NCBI RefSeq assembly: GCF_008123425.1
Contig: NZ_VSSS01000069.1
Location: forward strand, 1 to 53,641
DNA: 53,641 nucleotides
Source of the DNA: Bradyrhizobium rifense
GTDB taxonomy: Bacteria; Pseudomonadota; Alphaproteobacteria; Rhizobiales; Xanthobacteraceae
Direction: 5' to 3'
Position 1 is the stretch's first letter. Every line of letters begins with the position of its first letter. Shown one piece after another: positions 23,924 to 32,504 of this stretch. Position numbers and translations under genes: made by a program. The notes beneath the pieces are model-generated. The model did no database searches. It saw only the letters and a program-made list of their open reading frames with translations, and was not told the origin of the DNA.

Positions 23924-24423
23924 TAGCCCTTGAGGCGCGCCATGATGATTTCATCGTGATAGGTGCCGTCGACCAGGATCGCCATCCGCTTGATGCCTTC
24001 CTCGACGAACCCGACCTTGCGATAAAGGGCGGCAGCGGCGGTGTTGGTCGCGAAGACGCCGAGCTCGATGCGTCGGAAGCCGAATACATCCGCGGCCTGG
24101 ACAGCGTGCCGCAACAGCCGCTCGCCAAAGCCTCTGCCTCGGAACTCCGGTACAAGCCCCATGAAGAGATCGCCGACATGCGCCGAGACCGCACGACTGG
24201 CCGGCGGCACGTTGCACCATCCGACCACGGCGCCGTCGACGACGGCGACGATCTGCGGGTAGCCGCGCTCGACATTGCGTGCGACAAAGGCGCGAACCTG
24301 CTCGATCGGCGGCGCCTCGACCAGCGCGATGTATTTGCGCTCGCGGGCGACGATGTCGACGGCGGCCCGAAAGGCGTCGGTCTCGGCGACCTGGATCTGG
24401 CGGAGTTCGACGGTCATCTGCAA
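23923..24423 (-). CDS. GNAT family N-acetyltransferase
   Basis: A 166-residue acetyltransferase of the GNAT fold (RimI/SpeG-like). The acetyl-CoA pyrophosphate loop is LVPEFRGRGFGERLLRHAV (Q/R-x-x-G-x-G/A), preceded by the strand VGDLFMGL and followed by IELGVFATNTAAAALYRKVGFVEEGIKR. The substrate is unknown. The start could also be the ATG at 24417 (MTVEL), two codons downstream. It follows the class III cyclase gene by 10 bases on the same strand, so they are probably co-transcribed. Confidence 0.9.
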   Translation of the reverse strand: MQMTVELRQIQVAETDAFRAAVDIVARERKYIALVEAPPIEQVRAFVARNVERGYPQIVAVVDGAVVGWCNVPPASRAVSAHVGDLFMGLVPEFRGRGFGERLLRHAVQAADVFGFRRIELGVFATNTAAAALYRKVGFVEEGIKRMAILVDGTYHDEIIMARLKG

Positions 24424-24433
24424 TCTCGTCGCA

Positions 24434-25624
24434 TCACGCCATCACCACGGGCGTCTCCTCGGCGATCCCGTACACGCGCTGCGCCTTGGAAAATCCTGCG
24501 ATCGGAAAATCGCCGAGATCGCGCCAGTCGTGCTGGCAGACATCGGCGAAGGCTTCCGATGCGACGACGGTACGACCAAGCCGGCCCGCGATCTTTTCCA
24601 TCCGCGCCGCGAGGTTGACGGCCGGGCCGATACAGGTGAAGTCGAGCCGGTTGCCCCCGCCAATATTGCCGTAGAGGATGTTGCCGACATGCAGCGCGAC
24701 GCCGAAGCGGAAGCGCTCGATGACGTCGCCAACCGGGTGCGCGAGCGCATCGACGCTGGCGCGGGCTTCGCGTGCGGCTTCCAGCACGCGCGTGCAGACA
24801 TGGGTGGCATCGCCGACATATTCGTCGATCGGGAATACGGCGAGCAGGCCGTCGCCCATGAATTTCAGGACCTCGCCACCATGGGCGCGGATCGCCGTGA
24901 CCTGGCAGTCGAAATAGCGGTTCAGGATATCGACCACAGTCTCGGCCGGCAGCCGGTCCGACAACGCCGTGAAGCCGCGCAAATCCGACAGCCAGATCGC
25001 GGCCTGCATGGTGTCATTGTGGCCGCGGCGAATCTGGCCACCGAGGATGCGCTCGCCGGCGCGGTTGCCGACATAGGTGTCGAGCAGCGTCGCGGCGGTG
25101 CGACGCAGGGTGACGATCTCGCTGACGCGCGCCAGCGGGGCGACGATGGAGCGGATCGTTGCGATGTCGTCGTCGCTAAAGCCGCCGGGATGCCGCGTGG
25201 TCCAGCTGATCGCGTGGATCGAGCTGTCGAGAAAGCGCATCGGCGTCGCGATGTAGTCGGTGACGCCTTCGGCGCGCATGTCCTCCAGGAACGGAAATCG
25301 CCTGGTGTCGATGTCGTCGATGCGGCCCCTGACCTCCAGCCCATCCTCGAACACGATCTTCAGCGGGCTCCGCGCGAATTCGGGCGTGTCCAGGATCTCG
25401 AAATCGACGGTGCCGACCTCGACCTCCTCGCCCTGTCGCCAGATGAAGTTGCGGCCGAATATCTCGGGATGCAGCGTGCGGATGAAGACGCCGAACCGCC
25501 ACAACGGCAGGCCGGCGGCGACCAGCTGCTCACAGGCGTCGGCGATCATCTCGGCCGGCCCCCGCGACGACCTGGCGCCGTCGATCAGCCAGTTGATGAT
25601 GCGCTGGAGCTCCGGGTTTTCCAT
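24434..25624 (-). CDS. Class III adenylate/guanylate cyclase domain protein
   Basis: A 396-residue signalling protein with a C-terminal class III nucleotidyl cyclase domain. LSDLRGFTALSDRLP and HGGEVLKFMGDGLLAVFP carry the two metal-binding aspartates; GNILYGNIGGGNRLDFTCIGPAVNLAARME is the dimer-interface and transition-state region. The Lys/Asp pair that selects ATP is not cleanly readable, so adenylate cyclase is assumed, not proved. The N-terminal 210 residues form an unrecognised, possibly sensory, domain with no membrane helix. I choose the ATG at 25624 (MENPELQ); a GTG at 25687 would add 21 residues, and neither has a clear ribosome site. aroC lies upstream. Confidence 0.88.
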   Translation of the reverse strand: MENPELQRIINWLIDGARSSRGPAEMIADACEQLVAAGLPLWRFGVFIRTLHPEIFGRNFIWRQGEEVEVGTVDFEILDTPEFARSPLKIVFEDGLEVRGRIDDIDTRRFPFLEDMRAEGVTDYIATPMRFLDSSIHAISWTTRHPGGFSDDDIATIRSIVAPLARVSEIVTLRRTAATLLDTYVGNRAGERILGGQIRRGHNDTMQAAIWLSDLRGFTALSDRLPAETVVDILNRYFDCQVTAIRAHGGEVLKFMGDGLLAVFPIDEYVGDATHVCTRVLEAAREARASVDALAHPVGDVIERFRFGVALHVGNILYGNIGGGNRLDFTCIGPAVNLAARMEKIAGRLGRTVVASEAFADVCQHDWRDLGDFPIAGFSKAQRVYGIAEETPVVMA

Positions 25625-25707
25625 GGTCGCATTTGCCGACGAAGTTGTGGGATCGTCAAGCTGCGCGGTGGGCTGGTACCGCGACACAAAAGCTTCAAGC
25701 AGGGGCT

Positions 25708-26796
25708 CTAGCGCCCCACCTGCCCGCGATCGCGAATAAAGTGATCCGCCAGCACGCAGGCCATCATGGCTTCGCCGACCGGGACGGCGCGGATGCCGAC
25801 GCAGGGGTCGTGACGGCCTTTCGTAAAAATCTCGGTGTCGGCGCCCTGGCGATCGACAGTGAGGCGCGGCTGCAGGATCGACGAAGTCGGCTTCACCGCG
25901 AAACGCACCACGATCGGCTGTCCCGTGGAGATGCCGCCCAGAACGCCGCCGGCATGGTTGGACAGGAAGCGCGTGCCGTCATTGCCGGTGCGCATCTCGT
26001 CGGCGTTCTCTTCGCCGGTCAGTTCGGCGGCGCCAAAGCCGGCGCCGATCTCGACGCCCTTCACCGCGTTGATGGTCATCATCGCGCCCGCCAGATCGGA
26101 ATCGAGCTTGGCGTAGATCGGTGCGCCCAGGCCTGCCGGCACGCCTTCGGCGACGATTTCGAGCACCGCGCCGATCGAGGAGCCGCTCTTGCGGATGCCG
26201 TCGAGATAGGTCTCGAAGAACGCGGCCTTGTCCTTGTCCGGACAGAAGAACGGATTTCTGGCGATCTCGTCCCAGTCCCACTTCGCACGGTCGATCTTGT
26301 GCGGCCCCATCTGCACCAGCGCGCCGCGGACCTTGACGTCGGGCAGCACTTTTCGCGCGATCGCACCGGCGGCGACGCGCATCGCGGTCTCGCGCGCGGA
26401 GGAGCGGCCGCCACCGCGATAGTCGCGCAGGCCGTATTTCGCCTCATAGGTGAAGTCGGCGTGACCGGGGCGAAACTTGTCCTTGATCTCCGAATAGTCC
26501 TTCGAGCGCTGGTCGGTGTTCTCGATCAGGAGCCCGATCGGGGTGCCCGTCGTCACCTGCACGCCGGTCTCGGGATGCGCCATTACGCCGGACAGAATCT
26601 TGACCTGGTCCGGCTCCTGGCGCTGGGTGGTGAAGCGCGACTGGCCCGGCTTGCGGCGATCGAGATCCTGCTGGATGTCCGCCTCGGTGAGCGGGATCAT
26701 GGGCGGGCAGCCGTCGACCACGCAGCCGATCGCCACCCCATGGCTCTCGCCAAAGGTGGTGACGCGAAACATGTGGCCGAAGGTGTTGAAGGACAT
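25708..26796 (-). CDS. aroC: Chorismate synthase
   Basis: A 362-residue cytoplasmic enzyme that converts 5-enolpyruvylshikimate 3-phosphate to chorismate, the last step of the shikimate pathway, using reduced FMN. The hallmark sequences GESHGVAIGCVVDGCPP near the N terminus, GHADFTYEAKYGLRDYRGGGRSSARETAMRVAAGA (about residues 110-144) and the C-terminal TVDRQGADTEIFTKGRHDPCVGIRAVPV are intact. ATG at 26796. It is flanked by a cyclase and a histidine phosphatase on the same strand, with fabI further upstream. Confidence 0.98.
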   Translation of the reverse strand: MSFNTFGHMFRVTTFGESHGVAIGCVVDGCPPMIPLTEADIQQDLDRRKPGQSRFTTQRQEPDQVKILSGVMAHPETGVQVTTGTPIGLLIENTDQRSKDYSEIKDKFRPGHADFTYEAKYGLRDYRGGGRSSARETAMRVAAGAIARKVLPDVKVRGALVQMGPHKIDRAKWDWDEIARNPFFCPDKDKAAFFETYLDGIRKSGSSIGAVLEIVAEGVPAGLGAPIYAKLDSDLAGAMMTINAVKGVEIGAGFGAAELTGEENADEMRTGNDGTRFLSNHAGGVLGGISTGQPIVVRFAVKPTSSILQPRLTVDRQGADTEIFTKGRHDPCVGIRAVPVGEAMMACVLADHFIRDRGQVGR

Positions 26797-26884
26797 CGCT
26801 GCTCGCTGGCTCGGTTCCGGCGTGTGGTAACGCGCGGGGGGCCGGGGGTCAAACCCGGCTGTCGCTCCGGAAGGACCTCAAGGC

Positions 26885-27484
26885 TTAACTATACTTGTCC
26901 AGCCGACCGTCGCGGAACACGTAGACGGCGCCCTGCTCGATATAGAGCTCGGCGGCGCTGGTCGGCGTCTCCAGGCCGAGCGAGACCATCAGGGCCCGGC
27001 AGGTGCCGCCATGGGCGACCGCAACGGTGTCGGTCCGAAGCTCGTCGTACCAGGCGCGAACGCGGACCTGCACATCCGCATAGGTCTCCGCGCCCGCGGG
27101 CCCCACCGTCCATTTGTCGGCGAGGCGCCTGGCATAGATGTCGGGATCTTTCGCCTCGCTCTCGGCCAGCGTCAGCCCTTCCCAAACGCCGTAGCCGATC
27201 TCGCGCAGGCGATCGTCCAGCGCATAATCCCCGACCGGCAATTCGAGCTTGCCGCGCGCGAGTTCCATGGTCTGGCGGGCACGGCCGAGCGGGCTCGATA
27301 CATAGGGCAGCGCCGCCTTGTCGCGGCCGTCTCGCTTGAAGAGATCGGCCAGGATGAGGCCTGCCTGCACGGCCTGGCCGCGGCCGCGCGCGTTCAGCGG
27401 AACGTCCTTGGTGCCCTGGAGCCTGCCGAGCGCATTCCACTCGGTCTCGCCGTGGCGAAGGTAGTAGATCGTGGGCACGGGCAT
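26885..27484 (-). CDS. Histidine phosphatase family protein (phosphoglycerate-mutase-like)
   Basis: A 199-residue phosphatase or mutase of the histidine phosphatase superfamily. The phospho-acceptor histidine is in YLRHGETEWNALGRLQG, the conserved Arg in SSPLGRARQTM, and the second catalytic histidine in VAVAHGGTCRALM; an ELR/REIGYGVWEG segment supplies the Glu. The residues needed for phosphatase activity are present. Its physiological substrate is unknown. It starts 12 bases after the fabI stop, so the two genes probably share a transcript. Confidence 0.92.
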   Translation of the reverse strand: MPVPTIYYLRHGETEWNALGRLQGTKDVPLNARGRGQAVQAGLILADLFKRDGRDKAALPYVSSPLGRARQTMELARGKLELPVGDYALDDRLREIGYGVWEGLTLAESEAKDPDIYARRLADKWTVGPAGAETYADVQVRVRAWYDELRTDTVAVAHGGTCRALMVSLGLETPTSAAELYIEQGAVYVFRDGRLDKYS

Positions 27485-27496
27485 TCCGGGTGGTGG

Positions 27497-28318
27497 TTAG
27501 TCCTTGCTACCGATCGACACATCCGGCGCGTCGGGGCGCTTCATACCGAGCACGTGGTAACCGGCATCGACGTGATGCACTTCGCCGGTGACGCCACGCG
27601 ACAGGTCGGACAGGAAATACAGCGAACTGTCGCCGACCTCCTCGATCGTCACGTTGCGGCGCAGCGGCGCGTTGACCTCGTTGTATTTCAGGAGGAGGCG
27701 TGAATCGGCGATGCCGGCGAACGCCAGCGTCTTGATCGGTCCCGCAGAAATTGCGTTGACGCGGATCGCCTTCTCGCCGAGATCGGCGGCCAGATAACGC
27801 ACGCTCGCCTCCAGCGCCGCCTTGGCGACGCCCATGACGTTGTAGTTCGGCATCCACTTCTCGGAGCCGTAATAGCTCAGCGTGATGATCGAACCGCCGT
27901 CGGTCATCAGCTTCTCGGCGCGCTGCGCGACCGCAGTCAGCGAGTAGCAGGAGATCAGCATCGACTTGGAGAAGTTGTCGGCGGTGGTGTCGACGTAGCG
28001 GCCCTCGAGCTGATCCTTGTCGGCAAATGCGATCGCGTGCACGACGAAATCGATCTTGCCCCACTTCTCCTTCAGCACGTCGAACACCGCATCGATGGTC
28101 GCAGCATCCGTGACGTCGCAATGGCCGAGCAAGAGCGCGCCGAGCTCGGCGGCGAGTGGCTCGACCCGCTTCTTCAGCGCATCGCCCTGGTAGGTGAGTG
28201 CAATCTCGGCGCCGGCGGCCTGGCATGCCTTGGCGATGCCCCAGGCGATCGAGCGGTTGTTGGCGACGCCGAGGATCACCCCGCGCTTGCCTTGCATCAG
28301 ACCTGAATTCTGCGCCAT
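27497..28318 (-). CDS. fabI: Enoyl-[acyl-carrier-protein] reductase (NADH), FabI
   Basis: A 273-residue short-chain-fold reductase that completes each fatty acid elongation cycle. NADH site: GVANNRSIAWGIAK (residues 17-30). Catalytic residues equivalent to Tyr156 and Lys163 of the E. coli enzyme are Tyr159 and Lys166 in NYNVMGVAKAALEA. The triclosan-relevant segment SAGPIKTLAFAGI is present. The start ATG at 28318 is divergent from the ECF sigma gene, with 123 bases between them. Bradyrhizobia often carry more than one FabI; this one appears complete. Confidence 0.96.
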   Translation of the reverse strand: MAQNSGLMQGKRGVILGVANNRSIAWGIAKACQAAGAEIALTYQGDALKKRVEPLAAELGALLLGHCDVTDAATIDAVFDVLKEKWGKIDFVVHAIAFADKDQLEGRYVDTTADNFSKSMLISCYSLTAVAQRAEKLMTDGGSIITLSYYGSEKWMPNYNVMGVAKAALEASVRYLAADLGEKAIRVNAISAGPIKTLAFAGIADSRLLLKYNEVNAPLRRNVTIEEVGDSSLYFLSDLSRGVTGEVHHVDAGYHVLGMKRPDAPDVSIGSKD

Positions 28319-28441
28319 TTGCTAACGTCCTGTAGCTCCCGTTAAGGTCTGGAGGTACACCAGCCCTCCCCTGCGGTACAGTCCTAATACGCGGCGTTAA
28401 CGCTGTTTCCAGCGCCGGAATAGCCGTTCCGTTCGGGTGTT

Positions 28442-28978
28442 ATGATCGTTGAGGCGCTCGCGCCTGATGTGAAGGACGTCCAGACGGCAATGAGTGCGTT
28501 TCGCCAGAGCGTGGAAGCCATGATCCCGGCGTTGCGCCGCTACGCCCGTGCGCTGACGCGCGATGCGGATGCGGCCGACGATCTGGTGCAGGACACGCTG
28601 GTGCGTGCGCTGCGTTCGGAGCGATTGTTTCTCGGAGGCGACGTCAGGAGCTGGCTCTACACGATCCTGACCAACCTCAACAAGAATCGGCGGCGCTCGC
28701 TGGCAAGGCGTCCGCAATTCATCCAGCTGACGGAGAACAACCCGGATGCCAGCGGGACGGAGGCCGAAGGACGCGACATCGAACGGGCACTCTCGACGCT
28801 GGTCGAGGAGCAACGCTCGGTGCTGCTCCTGGTGATGCTGGAAGGCATGAGCTACCGCGAGGTCGCCGACATCCAGGGCGTGCCGATCGGCACCGTCATG
28901 TCCCGCCTGGCGCGCGCCCGCGCACACGTTAAAGCGTCGCTGGAGGGTGAGCGTCCGTCGCTCAGGCGGGTGAAATGA
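28442..28978 (+). CDS. ECF-type RNA polymerase sigma factor
   Basis: A 178-residue extracytoplasmic-function sigma factor with region 2 (RRYARALTRDADAADDLVQDTLVRAL and GGDVRSWLYTILTNLNKNRRR) and region 4 (ALSTLVEEQRSVLLLVMLEGMSYREVADIQGVPIGTVMSRLARARAHVK). The ATG at 28490 (MSAFRQS) is a possible alternative start. The gene is followed after 106 bases by a membrane anti-sigma factor, the usual pairing. Together they form a stress-response switch for gene transcription; the signal is unknown. No autoregulatory promoter could be identified confidently in the short region shared with fabI. Confidence 0.95.
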   Translation: MIVEALAPDVKDVQTAMSAFRQSVEAMIPALRRYARALTRDADAADDLVQDTLVRALRSERLFLGGDVRSWLYTILTNLNKNRRRSLARRPQFIQLTENNPDASGTEAEGRDIERALSTLVEEQRSVLLLVMLEGMSYREVADIQGVPIGTVMSRLARARAHVKASLEGERPSLRRVK

Positions 28979-29084
28979 TGGCAGGATTGATGCATCGCGC
29001 ATACCGCGTCCGCTGCACGGAGAGAGAAGCAGCGCAGTTGAACCGCGTCAGATATTTTGGGCCGCAGAGCCAGAGACGACCGAT

Positions 29085-29858
29085 ATGAACGACCGCAATA
29101 TTCCCGTGACCGAAGACGAGCTGCACGCCTTTGTCGATGGCGAGCTGCCGACCGAGCGCCGCGCCGACGTCGAGGCCTGGCTTGCCGCGCACCCCGAGGA
29201 TGCCGAGCGGGTGCAGTCCTGGCGCGCCATGGCCGAGATGCTGCACGCCCGCTACGACAACGTCGCCCAGGAGCCGGTGCCGGCCCGGCTGGAGCTCGAG
29301 CGGCTGGAGCGCCGTCCGCGGCAATGGCTCTACGGTGCGGTCGCGGCTGCGCTGGTCGCCTTCGTCGCCGGCGGCACGGCCGGCTGGGTGGCGCATGGCG
29401 CCGCCAACGCGCCCTCGACCTTCCAGAGCTTTACGACGGATGCGCTCGATGCCCACCGCCTCTATGTCGTCGAGGTCCGCCATCCCGTCGAGGTCGGCGG
29501 CAACGAGCGCGACCACCTCCAGGCCTGGCTGACCCGGCGTTGCGGCTGGACCGTGTTCGCGCCCAATCTGGAGGCGAGCGGGCTGAAACTGGTCGGCGGC
29601 CGGCTGCTGCCGGGCCCGAACGGGCCGGCGTCCTTCCTGATGTATGAGGGCGCCTCCGGCGAGCGCTACACGATCTACACTTCCAAGACCGAGAGCGGCG
29701 CAACGCAGATGCGATACGCCAGGGCGGACAAGGACGGGGCGCTGTTCTGGGCCGAGCGCGGCGTCGGCTACGTCGTCAGCGGCGGCGGCGCCGACCGCGA
29801 TCGCCTTACCAAGGTGGCGCAGGCGGTGTACGACCAGGCAGAGAAAACCGGCGGCTAA
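29085..29858 (+). CDS. Transmembrane anti-sigma factor
   Basis: A 257-residue single-pass membrane protein. The cytoplasmic N-terminal part (ITEDELHAFVDGEL-type: VTEDELHAFVDGELPTERRADVEAWL) is typical of anti-sigma domains. A membrane helix at about 82-104 (WLYGAVAAALVAFVAGGTAGWVAHG) leads to a periplasmic domain of about 150 residues (RLYVVEVRHPVEVGG, HLQAWLTRRCG, GERYTIYTSKTESG). The zinc-type HxxxCxxC motif is absent, so release of the sigma factor does not use a thiol zinc switch. It follows the sigma gene on the same strand. The Arg-rich stretch before the helix (RLERRPRQW) fits cytoplasmic location of the N terminus. Confidence 0.88.
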   Translation: MNDRNIPVTEDELHAFVDGELPTERRADVEAWLAAHPEDAERVQSWRAMAEMLHARYDNVAQEPVPARLELERLERRPRQWLYGAVAAALVAFVAGGTAGWVAHGAANAPSTFQSFTTDALDAHRLYVVEVRHPVEVGGNERDHLQAWLTRRCGWTVFAPNLEASGLKLVGGRLLPGPNGPASFLMYEGASGERYTIYTSKTESGATQMRYARADKDGALFWAERGVGYVVSGGGADRDRLTKVAQAVYDQAEKTGG

Positions 29859-30184
29859 ACAACCGCGCAAACGCCGTGCCTCGATTCCGTCATTGAAAAT
29901 TTGGAATCAAGACATGTGTGCGTCTCATTATCGCACCGGGTGCTCACGCGATTATGAGCAGCGTTCGATCCGCCGATCGACGCGGGCGGCCTCGATTGGG
30001 GTTTTTGGTACCGCGCTGGTCCCCCTCTCGAGGCCGCACCTTTTTATCGGCTGCCCCGCCGGACAGTCGACGCGTCGACCATGCAAGCCAAGAAGCGCTA
30101 CCACGCCTCGGAGATATGACGAGCATCATCCGTACGGGCAATGCTCACAGTCTTTAGGAGAACCCCTTCAGTTCCGATCTCGCC
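29859..30184. other. Non-coding interval with a coding-like remnant
   Basis: 326 bases between the convergent anti-sigma and DnaJ-family genes. In the plus strand one frame reads GLDWGFWYRAGPPLEAAPFY and on to KKRYHASEI before a stop near 30119, protein-like in composition but with no start codon or ribosome site except a late ATG. It may be the tail of a decayed gene. No RNA gene or clear terminator was found. Confidence 0.4.
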
Positions 30185-31150
30185 CTAACCAAGTCCGCTA
30201 CGTGGATTGTAGGGGTGTTGGTCCCGCCACTTTTCCATCAATGCTTCAAGCTCGGCGTCGTTCCCGTCCGGTAGCATAATCCTGACGGTGACGAAGAGAT
30301 CCCCGGTCCCGCCAGATTTCGGCAAGCCCTTACCTTTGAGGCGGAAGGTCCGGCCACTGGAGGTGTTTTTCGGGACCGACAATTCCACGGCATTGCCGAG
30401 CGTGGGCACGCGGACCTTGCCGCCGAGCACAGCCTCGTAGAGCGTGACCGGCAGGTCGATCCTGAGGTCAGCACCCTCGATCTTGAAGAACGGGTGCGGC
30501 GCGATGCTGATGGTGATCAGGAGATCGCCGGGCGGATGGCCCTGGGCGCTCTCGCCCTGGCCGCGCAGCCGGATCTGTTGACCCTCGACGACGCCGGCCG
30601 GAATCTTGACGTTGAGTTCCTTGCCATTCGGTAGCCGGACGCGCTTCTCGCCGCCCTTGACCGATTCTTCCAGTGAGACGGACATGGCGACGTTGACGTC
30701 GAGATCGAGCCCGACCCCGCCGGTGTCGAATTCGAACTGGGCGCCGCCGCCGGCCCCGGGCCGCGCACCGCGCACCCCGCCGCCGAACATGCTGTTGAGG
30801 ATGTCCTCGAAGGCGCCCGCGCCCTGGCCGGGGCCTGCCCCGCCGCCACGGAAATTGTAGCTCTCGAACCCGCCGGGACCGGCACGACCGCGCGGCCCGC
30901 CGCCGCCCGGAAAGCCCTGGAAGCGCGGCTTGCCATCGGCATCGATCTCGCCGCGGTCGAACTGCTTGCGCTTGTCCTCGTCGCCGATGATCTCGTTGGC
31001 CGAATTGATCTCGGAGAAGCGCTCGGCGGCCTTGGGATCATCCTTGTTGCTGTCGGGATGATGCTTCTTGGCCAGCTTGCGATAGGCGCTCTTGATCGCG
31101 GCAGCGTTGGCGCTCCGCGGCACCCCCAAGACCTCATAGGGGTCGCGCAT
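30185..31150 (-). CDS. DnaJ-family co-chaperone without zinc finger (CbpA-like)
   Basis: A 321-residue class II J-domain protein. Residues 1-65 form the J domain (DPYEVLGVPRSANAAAIKSAYRKLAKKHHPDSN) with the HPD tripeptide that stimulates DnaK ATPase. A Gly/Phe-rich linker (about 75-130) follows, and then the two-barrel substrate-binding C-terminal region (SLEESVKGGEKRVRLPNGKELNVKIPAGV; GDLLITISIAPHPFFKIEGADL). The cysteine-rich zinc domain of classical DnaJ is missing, so it should bind unfolded clients and hand them to DnaK like CbpA. Single gene; a surface lipoprotein gene lies upstream on the same strand. Confidence 0.94.
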   Translation of the reverse strand: MRDPYEVLGVPRSANAAAIKSAYRKLAKKHHPDSNKDDPKAAERFSEINSANEIIGDEDKRKQFDRGEIDADGKPRFQGFPGGGGPRGRAGPGGFESYNFRGGGAGPGQGAGAFEDILNSMFGGGVRGARPGAGGGAQFEFDTGGVGLDLDVNVAMSVSLEESVKGGEKRVRLPNGKELNVKIPAGVVEGQQIRLRGQGESAQGHPPGDLLITISIAPHPFFKIEGADLRIDLPVTLYEAVLGGKVRVPTLGNAVELSVPKNTSSGRTFRLKGKGLPKSGGTGDLFVTVRIMLPDGNDAELEALMEKWRDQHPYNPRSGLG

Positions 31151-31270
31151 CCGTCACGTCTCCTCTAGGGAAAGTCGATTGTTCAAAGGGCTCCCCGCCC
31201 CAGCTGAGCCTCATGTGGGGGGCGAGTGGCATTTTTGCAACTAGTCGAGTGAAGCGACCCGTTACGATTC

Positions 31271-31311
31271 GAGCACGATCTTATCGGAAAATGGGTTCCC
31301 GGATCATGCTC
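31271..31311. repeat. Degenerate palindromic intergenic repeat
   Basis: GAGCACGATC at 31271-31280 and GATCATGCTC at 31302-31311 are near-perfect inverted copies flanking CGGAAAATGGGTTCCCG. This matches the dispersed bradyrhizobial repeat whose intact copies begin GAGCATGATC and end GATCATGCTC. Its right end overlaps the stop codon of the minus-strand lipoprotein gene, so the repeat contributed the end of that coding frame. Confidence 0.6.
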
Positions 31312-31738
31312 AGCTCCGCCACGGCTTTAGCGTATGAATCTCCCAACGGCCACGGCTGCTTTGGCAGCCGGCGCCCTGGAGCCAGCTTTCGGTCGTCCCG
31401 TTGACGTAGCTCGCCAGGAAATCGCGGCACTTGCGGCCATCCTCGGCGGCGTAGGATTGCGCGATCGGCGTCACCGAACCGCGCGCGCCGGTTTCAGGAT
31501 TCTCCCAGTGCTGACTGGCATCCTTGTCGCCCATGCTCAGCACGTCGGAGGCGGCGTTGCGGGCGAAGGCGAGATCGGTCTCGGTCGGCGGAGCTTCCTT
31601 CGCCGGCCGTGCGACCGAGCCGGTGAGGTCGTTGTCGTCGGCCTTGGCATAGGCGTTGGTGTCAGTGCGGGACAGACTGCAGCCGCCGGCGCCGAGCCCG
31701 ATCAAAATCATCGTCATCGCAAGGCCCGACGGCCGCAT
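31310..31738 (-). CDS. RT0821/Lpp0805-like surface lipoprotein
   Basis: A 142-residue predicted outer-membrane lipoprotein. The chosen ATG at 31738 gives MRPSGLAMTMILIGLGAGGCSLS, a lipoprotein signal with Cys20 as the lipid-attached residue; the upstream open frame overlaps the pdxH promoter and lacks protein character. The C-terminal half (SYAAEDGRKCRDFLASYVNGTTESWLQGAGCQSSRGRWEIH) matches the RT0821/17-kDa surface antigen domain with its paired cysteines. Function is structural or unknown. It is divergent from pdxH, and the dnaJ-like gene lies downstream on the same strand. Confidence 0.83.
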   Translation of the reverse strand: MRPSGLAMTMILIGLGAGGCSLSRTDTNAYAKADDNDLTGSVARPAKEAPPTETDLAFARNAASDVLSMGDKDASQHWENPETGARGSVTPIAQSYAAEDGRKCRDFLASYVNGTTESWLQGAGCQSSRGRWEIHTLKPWRS

Positions 31739-31830
31739 CGCCGATAGGCCAACGCGTCGCCATGCCCTATATAGGGCCGTAGCAGACAACAGCGCGCTTT
31801 GGGCCGCGGGACGCAATTCGGACTCCAGAC

Positions 31831-32472
31831 ATGACCGACACGACCTCGATGAAACACCAGACACCCTTAACATCCGGTGATTTCACCGCCGCCGACGAGC
31901 CTTTTGCGCTGTTCGAGGCCTGGCTGAACGAGGCGATCAAGAGCGAGCCGAACGATCCGAACGCCATGGCGCTCGCAACCGTCGATCCCGATGGCCTGCC
32001 TGACGTGCGCATGGTGCTGATGAAGGGCTTCGATACCGAAGGATTTGTCTTCTACAGCCACATCGCAAGCCAAAAGGGCCGCGAACTCGCCGCAAATCCT
32101 AAGGCGGCTTTACTTTTTCACTGGAAGTCGCTGCGCCGTCAGGTCCGCATCCGCGGCAACGTGACGCCGGTGACCGATGCCGAGGCCGACGCCTATTTCG
32201 CGACGCGACCGAAACAGGCGCAGATCGGCGCCTGGGCGAGCAAGCAGTCGCAAGAGCTCGAGAGCCGCTTCGCCTTCGAGCAGGCCATCGCAAAGGTCGC
32301 GGCCAAACACGTCATCGGCGACGTGCCGCGGCCGCCGGGCTGGAGCGGCTGGCGCATCACGCCCTCACGCATCGAGTTCTGGCACGACCGCCCATTCCGC
32401 CTGCACGACCGCATCGAATTTCGCCGTGACGCGGCCGGTCGGCCGTGGTCCAAGACGCGGATGTATCCTTGA
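31831..32472 (+). CDS. pdxH: Pyridoxamine 5'-phosphate oxidase
   Basis: A 213-residue FMN enzyme that oxidises pyridoxine or pyridoxamine 5'-phosphate to pyridoxal 5'-phosphate. Family marks: DPNAMALATVDPDGLPDVRMVLMKGFDTEGFVFYSH, the SLRRQVRIRG segment, and the C-terminal substrate-binding RLHDRIEFRR and W(S)KTRMYP. The length is standard. ATG at 31831 (a second Met at 31849 is possible). It is followed after 32 bases by an SDR gene and then a methyltransferase, all on the same strand. Confidence 0.97.
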   Translation: MTDTTSMKHQTPLTSGDFTAADEPFALFEAWLNEAIKSEPNDPNAMALATVDPDGLPDVRMVLMKGFDTEGFVFYSHIASQKGRELAANPKAALLFHWKSLRRQVRIRGNVTPVTDAEADAYFATRPKQAQIGAWASKQSQELESRFAFEQAIAKVAAKHVIGDVPRPPGWSGWRITPSRIEFWHDRPFRLHDRIEFRRDAAGRPWSKTRMYP

Positions 32473-32504
32473 GCCTTGTCTCGATCTTTAGGCCGACCTG
32501 AAAG

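Noticed and set aside
31215..31240. Sigma-54-like GTGGCATTTTTGCAAC
   Set aside because: The GG-to-GC spacing is 7 bases and not 10.
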